Source: Haloactinospora alba
Lineage (GTDB): Bacteria; Actinomycetota; Actinomycetes; Streptosporangiales; Streptosporangiaceae
DNA: 64,000 bases
Direction: 5' to 3'
NCBI RefSeq assembly: GCF_006717075.1
Contig: NZ_VFQC01000001.1
Coordinates: 2,775,501 to 2,839,500, forward strand
Part shown: positions 25,503-33,628 of the stretch, piece after piece
How the letters are laid out: each line of letters starts with the position of its first letter
How positions within the stretch are numbered: the stretch's first letter is position 1
The notes under the pieces: generated by a model
Seen by the model: only the letters and a program-made list of their open reading frames with translations
What the model was told of the DNA's origin: nothing
The model's database searches: none
Made by a program: the position numbers and the translations under genes

Positions 25503-28500
25503 TCAGGACCGGGGCACCTCAACCAGCGGGGACGGCTGTTCGGGACCCTGCGCGTTCCCGTGGGGGTGCGCCGACACCACCTCCCGGGCGACCGTGTCCG
25601 GTTCGGTGAGGCAGCGCCAGGCGGGAACCCGCAGCGTCGGCAGTCCCGACACCGTCCCGAACAGGGCGACGCGGTCGAGCGTGCGTTGCAGACAACGACC
25701 GGGAGCGGGAGCGACCGGGTCGCCCGCCCCGGCCCAGTCGACGAGGACCGCCACTCCGCCCTCGGAGGTCGGGACGTACAGGTCACAGTGGTAGCCACCG
25801 ATGCGGGTACCCACCCGCGGTTCGGAGCCGCGGTCCCGCAACGCGCCGAACAGGGCGGTCCGGGCCTCGTCCCGGGACGGGTCGGTGTCGTCGCCGTCGT
25901 CGCGCGCGTTGGCGAGGTCGGCGAGCAGACCCTGGCACGCGGACCAGTACCCGCGGTCACCCACCACGTACAGTCGTGATTTGGCCCGGGTCACGGCGAC
26001 GTTCCACAGGTTCTGCTGTTGGACGGCCCAGTTCGCCGGGCGGGTGTCGGCTCCCGTCGCCGCGGTCGGCGACACCACGATGACGTCGCGCTCGCCGCCC
26101 TGGAACGTGTGGATGGTTCCGCACCGGATGCGTTCCTCGGCCCGTTCCCCGAGTCGGGAGCGCAGCTCGCGCAGCTGGGCGGCGAACGGGGTGACCACGC
26201 CGATGTCCACGTCGTCCGGAAGCTCCCGCCACAGTTCACGCAACAGCTCGATGACGCGCTGGGCCTCCCCCTGGTTGCGGCACGAGAACCCGCCGGGACG
26301 GTCCGGGGCGCCGCGCACATCGATCCACCGCAGCGCGGGGTCGTGTGTGGAGGCCAGCTTGTCGGTGCGGGTGCGGACCGCCAGCCGGTTGCCGTAGAAG
26401 CGGCGGTTCACCGGGGTCACGATGTCGGGGTGGCACCGGTAGTGCTCGTCCAGCCACAGCACATCGTCCCCACTGGCCGAGAGGGCGGCGGCCGCCGCGT
26501 GGTAGGCGGAGTTCCTCGTGAAAAGCAGCGAACGGTCCTCCAACCACTGCTCGTCGAGACCGTTCTCCCCCTGGTAGCGCCGGTCGTCCCGGTACTCCAG
26601 GGTGTTGACCGGTTGCAACTGGTGCGGGTCCCCGATCACCAGCGCCCGCTTCGCCCGGTACAGCAGCGGGATCAGGTCCGGGATGGTGCACTGGCTGGCC
26701 TCGTCCACGACGACCAGGTCGAACAGCCCCGGGTTGGGTGGGAACACGCTGCGCACCGAACGGGAGGTTGTGGCCCACGCCCGCACGGCCGCGAGTAGTT
26801 GGGGGATCCCCTTCCAGGACGTGGCACCGGAGTTGAGCGCCTGCAACCGCGCGTCAATGGCGTCCTGGCCGCCGCGTATCCCCGCGGCGACGTTGCCCAC
26901 GAGGTAATTGGAGCCGTCCTCGCGGCGCCCCTCGCGAACGGCGGTAACGGTGTTCCGGGAGGACTCCGGAGCGGGGTGGTCGGCGAGGACCCGGCGGGTG
27001 TGACGCCACTCGCGTTCGGTGTGCAGGAACCGCAGTACGGCGACGAGTTCGTCGTCGGTTCCGCGGATTCCGAACCGGCGCCGGACGCGCCACCGGTACC
27101 ACCAGCCCGACCAGCGGTTCTCCAGGGCCTTTTCGATCCGGCTGGCCCAGGTATCCACTTCCGCGTCCGGGAAACTCGCCGGGGTGAGTGCCTCCGGCAG
27201 CCGCGCGCGCTCGCGTTGCCGCACGGGAGACAGCACCGCGAGCTGGTGCTCGGCGGTGGCGGTCCCTCCCAGATTGGCCTGTGCGACGCTGAGCCGCTGT
27301 TCGTGGTCGTCGAGGCTTTCCGCCGCGGTGCGGACATCCGTTGCTCCGAACCGCGCGTTGCGCAGGGTGGTGAGGATGTCGGGTTCCTGTTTCCGCCGGT
27401 CGGCGTTTCCCGTCCGCACCACGAGGTCCGCCCCGGGCAGCAGCGCGTTGGCCCGGTTCACCACCTCGTCGACGGCGGTGTTGTTGGTGGAGGCCACCAG
27501 TACGGACTGCCCATCGGCCACGGCCGTCGTTACCACCGAGGTGATCAGTTCGCTCTTACCGGTGCCGGGAGCACCGGTGGCGACGGTGAGCCGCCTTTCC
27601 ATCGCCGCGTGCAGGATCTCTTCCTGGGCGCTGTTGCTGTTTCCCGTGATGACGGGACGAGGGGAACGCGACCACGGTCCCGGACCGGTGTCCCCGCCCA
27701 ACGCGGCGAGCGCGGTGCTGGGGATGCGGTCAGTCTTCAGGGCGTGATCCCCCCGCACGTCGAGGTCCCGCACGAGTTGCTGTACCGCCGCGTCCGCCCT
27801 GTCCGCGCGGTGGAGCACGGCGACGTTCTGCGCGCCCTTCCGGTACGGCTTGGCGAGGTCCAGTTCGCGGCGCAGCTCTCCGGGGACAAGGTCGTGGACG
27901 CGGGGCAGGTCGAGCCGTTCGCACACGCTGCGTGCCTTGTCGCCGAGTCCGGCGACTCCGGTACCGGCCCAGTCCGCCTCGAACCAGGTGAGGAACTCGT
28001 TGAGCTCGTCCGGGTTGTACTCGGCTATCGAGGTCAGAACGGCCGTGTTGAGCATGGGTTCGCTCACCGGGACGAGCTGTTGCTCGCCGTCGTCCGCCAC
28101 GCTGACCTCCAGGTCCATGACCAGGAGTGGTGCGATCTTCCAGTCGCGTCTCCCGCCGTTGTTCAGCGCCGCCGCGTCGAACAGCACCGCCGGGTAGCCG
28201 TACCGGAGCATCTGCCCGCTCCTGCGCGCGTTGGCGGCGAGGGTGGCGGCTTTGCCCGTGGGGCTCCACTGTTCCCCGGCACCGCTGAGCAGCTCCTCCG
28301 ATCCCATGTCGCAGGCGGCCACCTGGGTCCCGTGCACGTCGGGAAGCTGTTGCAGCACACTCTGCCGCGTGAGGCAGGAGTGGTAGTAGGAGAACAGGGA
28401 CTTCCACTGCTGGACGTCCAGGGGGGCGTGGGGGTCCCGGTTCCGGGCGTTTCCGGACTCGCGTGGCTGTGCTCCGTGGCCGTTCCCGTCCCTGTCGGCG

Positions 28501-29297
28501 GTGCGCGCGGTGGGAGCGGGCCTCTCGTGGTGCCCCGGTGAGGCCGGTGTCGCGGTCAGGGAGTCCACCCGGCGGGCGAGTCTGATCGAGCCGTGCGTTT
28601 CCAAGGAGAAGCCGGTGACGCGTTGGCCCCCGAGGCTGTCCACCTGCCGGTGCACGTACTGGTACAGGTCGGAGGTGTCGATCCAGCCGTCACCGTTCCC
28701 GTCCGGCCCCTCTCCCGCCAACGCGCGGGCGACCGCGGCGCTGAACGGCGACGGCGTCGGCTTGGTCGAGTTGTCGCCCTCTTTAGCCTCCTGTCCGGAT
28801 CCGGCGGCCGCGAGTACGTAGGTGCCTTCGCCGTTGAGGAACTCCCGTTCGACATCGATGCCCTCGTCCCCGTCGTCCCGGGTGGTGAACCCGTCGGCGA
28901 AAGCGCCGCTGTAGCAGCAGTCCAGCAGCAGGAGTTTGCTGTTGACCCGGGAATCCTCGAGCATCCGCTGCAACTTCTCAGCGGAGAGCCCGGTACTTGC
29001 CAACAATTTCTTGGACGTGTCACGAAGCGCCAGGTGCAGCCTGCCCCGCTTGTTCTTCACTCCGTGGCCGGAAATGGAGATGAAGACGAGATCATCCGGC
29101 ATGCCGTTAAGTACCTCCTCCAGGATCGAGGAGGCTTCCGCGTAGGTCGGGTCGATCAGCACCTTGCGTTCGTCGAAGTGGCCGTTGTCCCGCAGCGCCG
29201 TGTCGATGGCATCGACATCGGCGGTCGGCGAGCGAAGGTTCGCGTAGGCGGGATCGTCGTAGGTGTTGGTGCCGATCAGTACCGCTGTGCGTGTCAC
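25503..29297 (-). CDS. Caspase–SF1 helicase–nuclease-fold multidomain protein
   Basis: This 1264-residue protein combines three modules. Residues 1–240 are a caspase-like peptidase: TAVLIGTNTYDD at the start, the catalytic His78 in SISGHGVK and Cys128 in LLLLDCCYSGAF. Residues about 290–560 form a linking domain. Residues 560–1120 are an SF1 (UPF1/DNA2-like) helicase: Walker A GAPGTGKSE, Walker B VVVDEASQC, GDPHQLQPV, VVTPFAAQLRELRSRLG, HTFQGGERDVIVVSPT and NVAVTRAKSRLYVVGD. The last 110 residues resemble a Vsr-type endonuclease fold (GGYHCDLYVP, then VAVLVDWAG), although the usual catalytic Glu appears replaced. The GTG start overlaps the EACC1-like stop (GTGA), showing translational coupling. 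A protease-linked conflict or abortive-infection role is inferred. Confidence 0.9.
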   Translation of the reverse strand: MTRTAVLIGTNTYDDPAYANLRSPTADVDAIDTALRDNGHFDERKVLIDPTYAEASSILEEVLNGMPDDLVFISISGHGVKNKRGRLHLALRDTSKKLLASTGLSAEKLQRMLEDSRVNSKLLLLDCCYSGAFADGFTTRDDGDEGIDVEREFLNGEGTYVLAAAGSGQEAKEGDNSTKPTPSPFSAAVARALAGEGPDGNGDGWIDTSDLYQYVHRQVDSLGGQRVTGFSLETHGSIRLARRVDSLTATPASPGHHERPAPTARTADRDGNGHGAQPRESGNARNRDPHAPLDVQQWKSLFSYYHSCLTRQSVLQQLPDVHGTQVAACDMGSEELLSGAGEQWSPTGKAATLAANARRSGQMLRYGYPAVLFDAAALNNGGRRDWKIAPLLVMDLEVSVADDGEQQLVPVSEPMLNTAVLTSIAEYNPDELNEFLTWFEADWAGTGVAGLGDKARSVCERLDLPRVHDLVPGELRRELDLAKPYRKGAQNVAVLHRADRADAAVQQLVRDLDVRGDHALKTDRIPSTALAALGGDTGPGPWSRSPRPVITGNSNSAQEEILHAAMERRLTVATGAPGTGKSELITSVVTTAVADGQSVLVASTNNTAVDEVVNRANALLPGADLVVRTGNADRRKQEPDILTTLRNARFGATDVRTAAESLDDHEQRLSVAQANLGGTATAEHQLAVLSPVRQRERARLPEALTPASFPDAEVDTWASRIEKALENRWSGWWYRWRVRRRFGIRGTDDELVAVLRFLHTEREWRHTRRVLADHPAPESSRNTVTAVREGRREDGSNYLVGNVAAGIRGGQDAIDARLQALNSGATSWKGIPQLLAAVRAWATTSRSVRSVFPPNPGLFDLVVVDEASQCTIPDLIPLLYRAKRALVIGDPHQLQPVNTLEYRDDRRYQGENGLDEQWLEDRSLLFTRNSAYHAAAAALSASGDDVLWLDEHYRCHPDIVTPVNRRFYGNRLAVRTRTDKLASTHDPALRWIDVRGAPDRPGGFSCRNQGEAQRVIELLRELWRELPDDVDIGVVTPFAAQLRELRSRLGERAEERIRCGTIHTFQGGERDVIVVSPTAATGADTRPANWAVQQQNLWNVAVTRAKSRLYVVGDRGYWSACQGLLADLANARDDGDDTDPSRDEARTALFGALRDRGSEPRVGTRIGGYHCDLYVPTSEGGVAVLVDWAGAGDPVAPAPGRCLQRTLDRVALFGTVSGLPTLRVPAWRCLTEPDTVAREVVSAHPHGNAQGPEQPSPLVEVPRS

Positions 29298-29707
29298 CGC
29301 TGCCCGTCCTCACTGACGTTCTCCGAGGAAGACGCGTCCTCCTCCAGCACCGCGATGTACCTCTTCACCTCGTTCTCGGTGGTCCGCCCCGTCATCTGCA
29401 GTTTCCTGCCGTTGACCTCCAAGGTCACCGACTTTTGGGCGCTGGTCTCCAACCAGGTCTGGACCACCGCGACGATGTGCGGGAGGACCCTGGCGACCGC
29501 GAATCCCGCCAGGGTGACGGCGCCGAGGAGGGTGGCGGCGTCACCGCGCGTGCCCGACGGACCCTCTGTCTCGGCGAGCTCGACGCGCTCGATGTTGAGC
29601 TGTTCCAACTGCCGCAGGAGGAACCTGGTGTGCTCGTCGGCTTCCTTCTCGGTGACATCGTCCTCGAACTCGATGCGCGCCTTCATCTCCGGCACTGAGC
29701 ACTCCAT
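29294..29707 (-). CDS. EACC1-like effector-associated constant component
   Basis: This protein of about 137 residues has an N-terminal α/β part (MKARIEFEDDVTEKEADEH), one hydrophobic helix (ATLLGAVTLAGFAVARVLPH) and a C-terminal β-α part (SVTLEVNGRKLQMTGRTTEN). This layout matches EACC1, a small component described in actinobacterial NTP-dependent conflict systems beside caspase, trypsin or other effectors. It is expected to link the effector to an activating partner. Its stop overlaps the caspase gene start by 4 bases (GTGA). The start is uncertain: ATG 29707 is used, ATG 29686 follows GGAG closely, and the frame is open to 29809. Family assignment is from recalled architecture. Confidence 0.65.
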   Translation of the reverse strand: MECSVPEMKARIEFEDDVTEKEADEHTRFLLRQLEQLNIERVELAETEGPSGTRGDAATLLGAVTLAGFAVARVLPHIVAVVQTWLETSAQKSVTLEVNGRKLQMTGRTTENEVKRYIAVLEEDASSSENVSEDGQR

Positions 29708-29914
29708 CGTGTCGTGTTCGCCAACATACGATCGGGCCGCGGAAAGCGGCTGACGGCCCCGCGCCTTCTCTAACACCGATTCAAGGTCGACACGCCGGGA
29801 TCGCCGCATCGTGGCCGAAACCGGCCACAGTGCGTGCTCGTCCCGGTCCGGAACAGTTTCCCGGCTGACAGCGGGAGCCTCAACCCGCGCGCACCCCGCC
29901 GGCCGCCGCGCGGC

Positions 29915-31159
29915 TCACTGGATCTCCTCGGCCTCGCAGTGCAGGGCCAGCAGCAGCGCCGCCGCCTCCGCCGGGGAGGTGATCCGGCACCCGGTGAGCT
30001 CAGCCAGCCGGTTGAGCCGGTTCAGCACGGTGTTGCGGTGGCAGTACATCTCCCCCGCCGTCTCGCTGACCGACCCGGTGCGCGCGTAGGCGGTGAACGT
30101 CGACACCAGCCGTTTCCGCTCGTGGGTGGGAAGGTCCTGGAGCGCCCCCGACAGTTCGTGGGCCAGTACGGGACCGAGTTCACCCATGCGCGCGGCGGCC
30201 ACCGGCGCCCACGCGTCGCGGAGGGTGACGGGCCCGGTGGTGGTGTCGTCCAACGTCGCCGCGACGGTCTCCGCCGCCCGCAGCGCGCGCGGCACACGTG
30301 CCAGCCCGGCGGCCACAGGCCCGAGGGCGCACGGGACGCTTTCCAACCAGCGCGGCGGCGCCGCTCCCCCGGGCGCGGCGGCCAGCTGGGACGCGCCGGA
30401 CCGCAGCGCCAACAGGACCGTCCCTCCCCCGTGTTCCTGGACGTGGGCGAACGCGGCGGCTGGTGCGGCGGTGGCCGCCGCGCGCAGCCGCTGTTGCTGT
30501 CGCGGCAGCCGCGCGACCGCCACCGTGAAGGCGGCCTCGGGGTCCACCCGCAGAGCGGTTCCCACCTGGGCGACAAGTTGCTGGTCGCGGCCCTCGGAGG
30601 CCAGTAGTCGTCCCACGAGCGCGGCGCGCTCCCGCTCCCGCGCCCGGGCGAGCACGGCGGTCTCGTCGAGATAGGCGGTGTGCACACGCACGGTGTGGAA
30701 CTCCACGGCTTCCCACACCCGCACGGCACCGCGCGTGAGCGCGGGCAGTTCCTCGGGCGGTATCCGCTCCAGCATCGCCGTCCACAGCAGCCGGAAGTCG
30801 GTACGTACCGCCTGGAGGAGCTCTTCCAAGGGGACGTTCTGGTGGACGCGCCGCCGGCCGAGGTCGGCGGAGATCCCGTGCAGCCGTTGCGGCAGGGGGA
30901 GGTCCCCGATGAGGCGCAGCAGCAGTTCGAGGCTGGTGTGGGCGGTCGAACGCAGGTCCTCGTGCGGCACGGTCTCCTGGTAGCCCTCGAACCGCGCGAC
31001 CTCACCGGTGTAGCGGTTCACGAGCTCGTCGAGGTCCGCGAGGCAGTCCCGCACGACCCTGACCAGCGCCTCGGTGGCGGGCGGGCGGTCCAGCGGGGCG
31101 GCGCCTCCGGGATCGGCGCGGGGTGCGTCAGCGTCGCCGTACTCGGCCGAATTGTGCAT
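29915..31159 (-). CDS. PucR/CdaR family transcriptional regulator
   Basis: This 414-residue protein is organised like PucR regulators: an N-terminal RsbRD-like helical domain (about 30–170), a central GGDEF-related CdaR region (about 185–310), and a C-terminal PucR helix-turn-helix (about 345–410) with LVSTFTAYARTGSVSETAGE and MYCHRNTVLNRLNRLAELTG. PucR proteins control catabolism of purines, ureides and similar nitrogen sources. It is divergent from the urease-like operon, with 165 bases between the start codons, so it probably controls that operon and itself. ATG 31159 lacks a strong ribosome binding site. Confidence 0.88.
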   Translation of the reverse strand: MHNSAEYGDADAPRADPGGAAPLDRPPATEALVRVVRDCLADLDELVNRYTGEVARFEGYQETVPHEDLRSTAHTSLELLLRLIGDLPLPQRLHGISADLGRRRVHQNVPLEELLQAVRTDFRLLWTAMLERIPPEELPALTRGAVRVWEAVEFHTVRVHTAYLDETAVLARARERERAALVGRLLASEGRDQQLVAQVGTALRVDPEAAFTVAVARLPRQQQRLRAAATAAPAAAFAHVQEHGGGTVLLALRSGASQLAAAPGGAAPPRWLESVPCALGPVAAGLARVPRALRAAETVAATLDDTTTGPVTLRDAWAPVAAARMGELGPVLAHELSGALQDLPTHERKRLVSTFTAYARTGSVSETAGEMYCHRNTVLNRLNRLAELTGCRITSPAEAAALLLALHCEAEEIQ

Positions 31160-31324
31160 ACGCCCATTATCACCGCCGCAATGCGCTGCGATTCGTCATT
31201 GTTGGCCAGGTCACCCCACCGGCACCGTGGAACCACACGCGTTTTCACCCGTCATGTCTGTTTCTGCCGTTGTCCGGCGGGTTCGGCAGCGGGCCACGAC
31301 ACCCACGACGGAAGGGACCGGCAC

Positions 31325-31903
31325 ATGCACCTCACGCCGCGGGAACAGGAGCGGCTGCTGCTGTTCACAGCGGCCGACCTGGCCCGTCGACGCCTCGCGC
31401 GGGGAGCCAGCCTCGGATCGACCGAAGCGATCGCGCTGGTGTGCGACGGCATCCAGGAGGACGCCTGGGACGGTCTGACCCTGCAGGAGGTGGTGCGGCG
31501 GGCGCAGCAGGCCGTGGCACCCGAGAACCTCCTGCCCGGCGTCCCCGACGCCGTACCGGAACTGCAGGTCGAGGCGCTGTTCCCGCACGGCTCCTCCCTC
31601 GTCCACGTTCCGCGCCCGTTCGGAGCTCCCGGGGAGGACGGGGCCGGCGCGGTACGCACCCCGGCGGGCGAGGTCGCCCTGGCACCGGGACGCCCGCGGA
31701 CCTCACTGGAGATCCGCAACACCGGCGAGCGCACGGTCTGGCTGTCCTCCCACTTCCCGCTGGAGGAGGCCAACGCGGCACTCGAGTTCGACCGCGGGGC
31801 GGCCGCAGGGCACCGCCTGGACCTGCCCGCCGGCACCTCGATGGAGTTCCCCGCCGGAGAGTGCCGCACCGTCACCACCGTCGCACGAGGAGGACAGCAG
31901 TGA
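31325..31903 (+). CDS. ureAB: Urease gamma/beta subunit fusion (UreAB)
   Basis: This 192-residue protein fuses two urease subunits. Residues 1–100 match UreA (MHLTPREQERLLLFTAADLA, PEAIALVCDGI-like helix, VPDAVPELQVEALFPHG). Residues about 115–190 match UreB (GEVALAPGRPRTSLEIRNTG, VWLSSHFPLEEANAALEFDR, AAAGHRLDLPAGTSMEFPAGE). The UreB part is shorter than usual, lacking its normal C-terminal tail. Fused γ/β subunits occur in several bacteria. The stop overlaps the GTG start of ureC by four bases, so the subunits are made in step. No accessory ureDEFG genes are present in the window. Confidence 0.9.
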   Translation: MHLTPREQERLLLFTAADLARRRLARGASLGSTEAIALVCDGIQEDAWDGLTLQEVVRRAQQAVAPENLLPGVPDAVPELQVEALFPHGSSLVHVPRPFGAPGEDGAGAVRTPAGEVALAPGRPRTSLEIRNTGERTVWLSSHFPLEEANAALEFDRGAAAGHRLDLPAGTSMEFPAGECRTVTTVARGGQQ

Positions 31904-33588
31904 GCCGGATGCCGCGCGCCGAGTACGCGAACCGTTACGGACCCACCGCGGGAGACCGGATCCGCCTGGCCGACACCGACCTGTGGGTGAGCGTGACGGC
32001 CGACGACACCGAACCCGGGGAGGAGCTACTGGGCGGGTGCGGCAAGACCGCCCGCGACGGTCTGCTCGTCGCCGGCAGGGCCCCGCGCGACAGCGCGCTG
32101 GACATGGTCATCCTCGGCGTGCTGCTACTGGACCCGCTGGCGGGGGTGCGCAAGACCAACATCGGGATCAAGGACGGCCGGGTCGTCGGTACCGGCCGCG
32201 CCGGCAACCCCGACACCGCCGACGGCGTCGAACTGGTGGTGGACTCGCACACAGCGATGATCACCGGGGAGGGCATGATCGCCACCCCGGGCCTCATCGA
32301 CTCCCACGTCCACCTCTCCAGTCCCGAGGTCGTGCCGGCGGCGCTCTCCGCGGGGGTGACGTCCCTGGTCGGCATGGGCATCGGCGGCGTGTGGGACGTC
32401 GGCGCGAACCCGGCGCCCAACCTGCACAACCTCATCGCCGGGTGGCGCGACGTACCGGTCAACGTCGCGTTCCTCGCCCGCGGGTCCTCCTCCTCGTCCG
32501 ACCTGCTGGAACGCGCGGTGCTGTCCGGGGCCGGCGGGTTCAAGATCCACGAGGACTGGGGCGCCACACCGGGCATGGTCGACACGTGCCTGGGAGTGGC
32601 CGACCGGGCGGACCTTCCGGTGGCACTGCACACCGACACCCTCAACGAGTCCGGATACCTGTCCGACACGCTGCTGGCCACCCGGGGGCGCAACGTGCAC
32701 GCCTACCACGTGGAGGGCGGCGGCGGGCATCCCGACCTGCTGGAGATCGTCGGCCAGCCCCACGTCCTGACGTCCTCCACCACCCCCACCCTTCCGCTGA
32801 CACCGGCCACCGTCGATGAGCTGCTCCCCATGACGATGACCGTGCACCGCGGCCACCACGGGGTGGAGAGCGACGTGTCCATCGCGGCGAGCCGCGTGCG
32901 GGAACACGCCATCGCCGCCGAGAACGCTCTGCACGACCTCGGCGCCATCAGCATCGTCAACTCCGACTCCATGGGGATGGGGCGCATCGCCGAGACCGCC
33001 CGCCGCACCTGGCAGCTCGCGCACACCCAGGCGCACCTGGCCGGCGAGGCGGGTCCGGAGGCCGACAACAACGACCGGGTGCTGCGCTACCTCGCCAAGA
33101 TCACCCTCAACCCGGCCATCGCGCACGGAATGGCCCACGAGGTGGGAACGCTGCGGCCGGGAAGCATCGCCGACATCGCGCTGTGGAAACCCGCCACCTT
33201 CGGCGCCCAACCGGAGATGGTCCTCAAGTCCGGCTTCGTCGCCTGGGGCGCTTCCGGTTCCGGGTCGGGCTCCACCCGCCTCACCCAGCCACGGACGATG
33301 GGCCCCTACTTCGGCGGGCTCGGCGCCGCACCGCGCCGCCTGTCCACCGTGTTCGTGTCCAGCGAGTGCCTGGAGGACAGCGCGGCCCGGGCCGCGCTAC
33401 CGGACGGGGTGAACTACACCGTCGTACGCGGCAGCCGGGGACTGAGCCGCGCCGACATGGTCGGCAACACCGCCACCCCCGAGGTCCGGGTACCCACCGG
33501 TCCCGACCCGGTACGGGTGGACGGGCGCCCCGTCGACGTGCACCGCGCCGCGGAGCTTCCCCTGACCCGCGCGCAGAACCTGGCGTGA
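31900..33588 (+). CDS. ureC: Urease alpha subunit, divergent type
   Basis: This 562-residue protein is the nickel-site subunit of a urease. Visible ligands include the His pair in GLIDSHVHLSSP, the carbamylated Lys and next His in GGFKIHEDWG, His in ALHTDTLNESGY, a GGGGH segment for the substrate-site His, and Asp in VNSDSMGMGR. The mobile-flap region differs from classical ureases. Where those read MVCHHLD, this reads MTVHRGHHG, so the flap Cys is Val, the following His is kept and the next His is Arg. The GTG at 31900 is chosen over ATG 31909, because AGGAGG (31888–31893) is six bases upstream. The divergence leaves urea hydrolysis probable but unproven. Confidence 0.88.
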   Translation: MSRMPRAEYANRYGPTAGDRIRLADTDLWVSVTADDTEPGEELLGGCGKTARDGLLVAGRAPRDSALDMVILGVLLLDPLAGVRKTNIGIKDGRVVGTGRAGNPDTADGVELVVDSHTAMITGEGMIATPGLIDSHVHLSSPEVVPAALSAGVTSLVGMGIGGVWDVGANPAPNLHNLIAGWRDVPVNVAFLARGSSSSSDLLERAVLSGAGGFKIHEDWGATPGMVDTCLGVADRADLPVALHTDTLNESGYLSDTLLATRGRNVHAYHVEGGGGHPDLLEIVGQPHVLTSSTTPTLPLTPATVDELLPMTMTVHRGHHGVESDVSIAASRVREHAIAAENALHDLGAISIVNSDSMGMGRIAETARRTWQLAHTQAHLAGEAGPEADNNDRVLRYLAKITLNPAIAHGMAHEVGTLRPGSIADIALWKPATFGAQPEMVLKSGFVAWGASGSGSGSTRLTQPRTMGPYFGGLGAAPRRLSTVFVSSECLEDSAARAALPDGVNYTVVRGSRGLSRADMVGNTATPEVRVPTGPDPVRVDGRPVDVHRAAELPLTRAQNLA

Positions 33589-33628
33589 CCGGGCCAACAG
33601 CGACAGGACCGAGGAGTACTGGCAGCAC

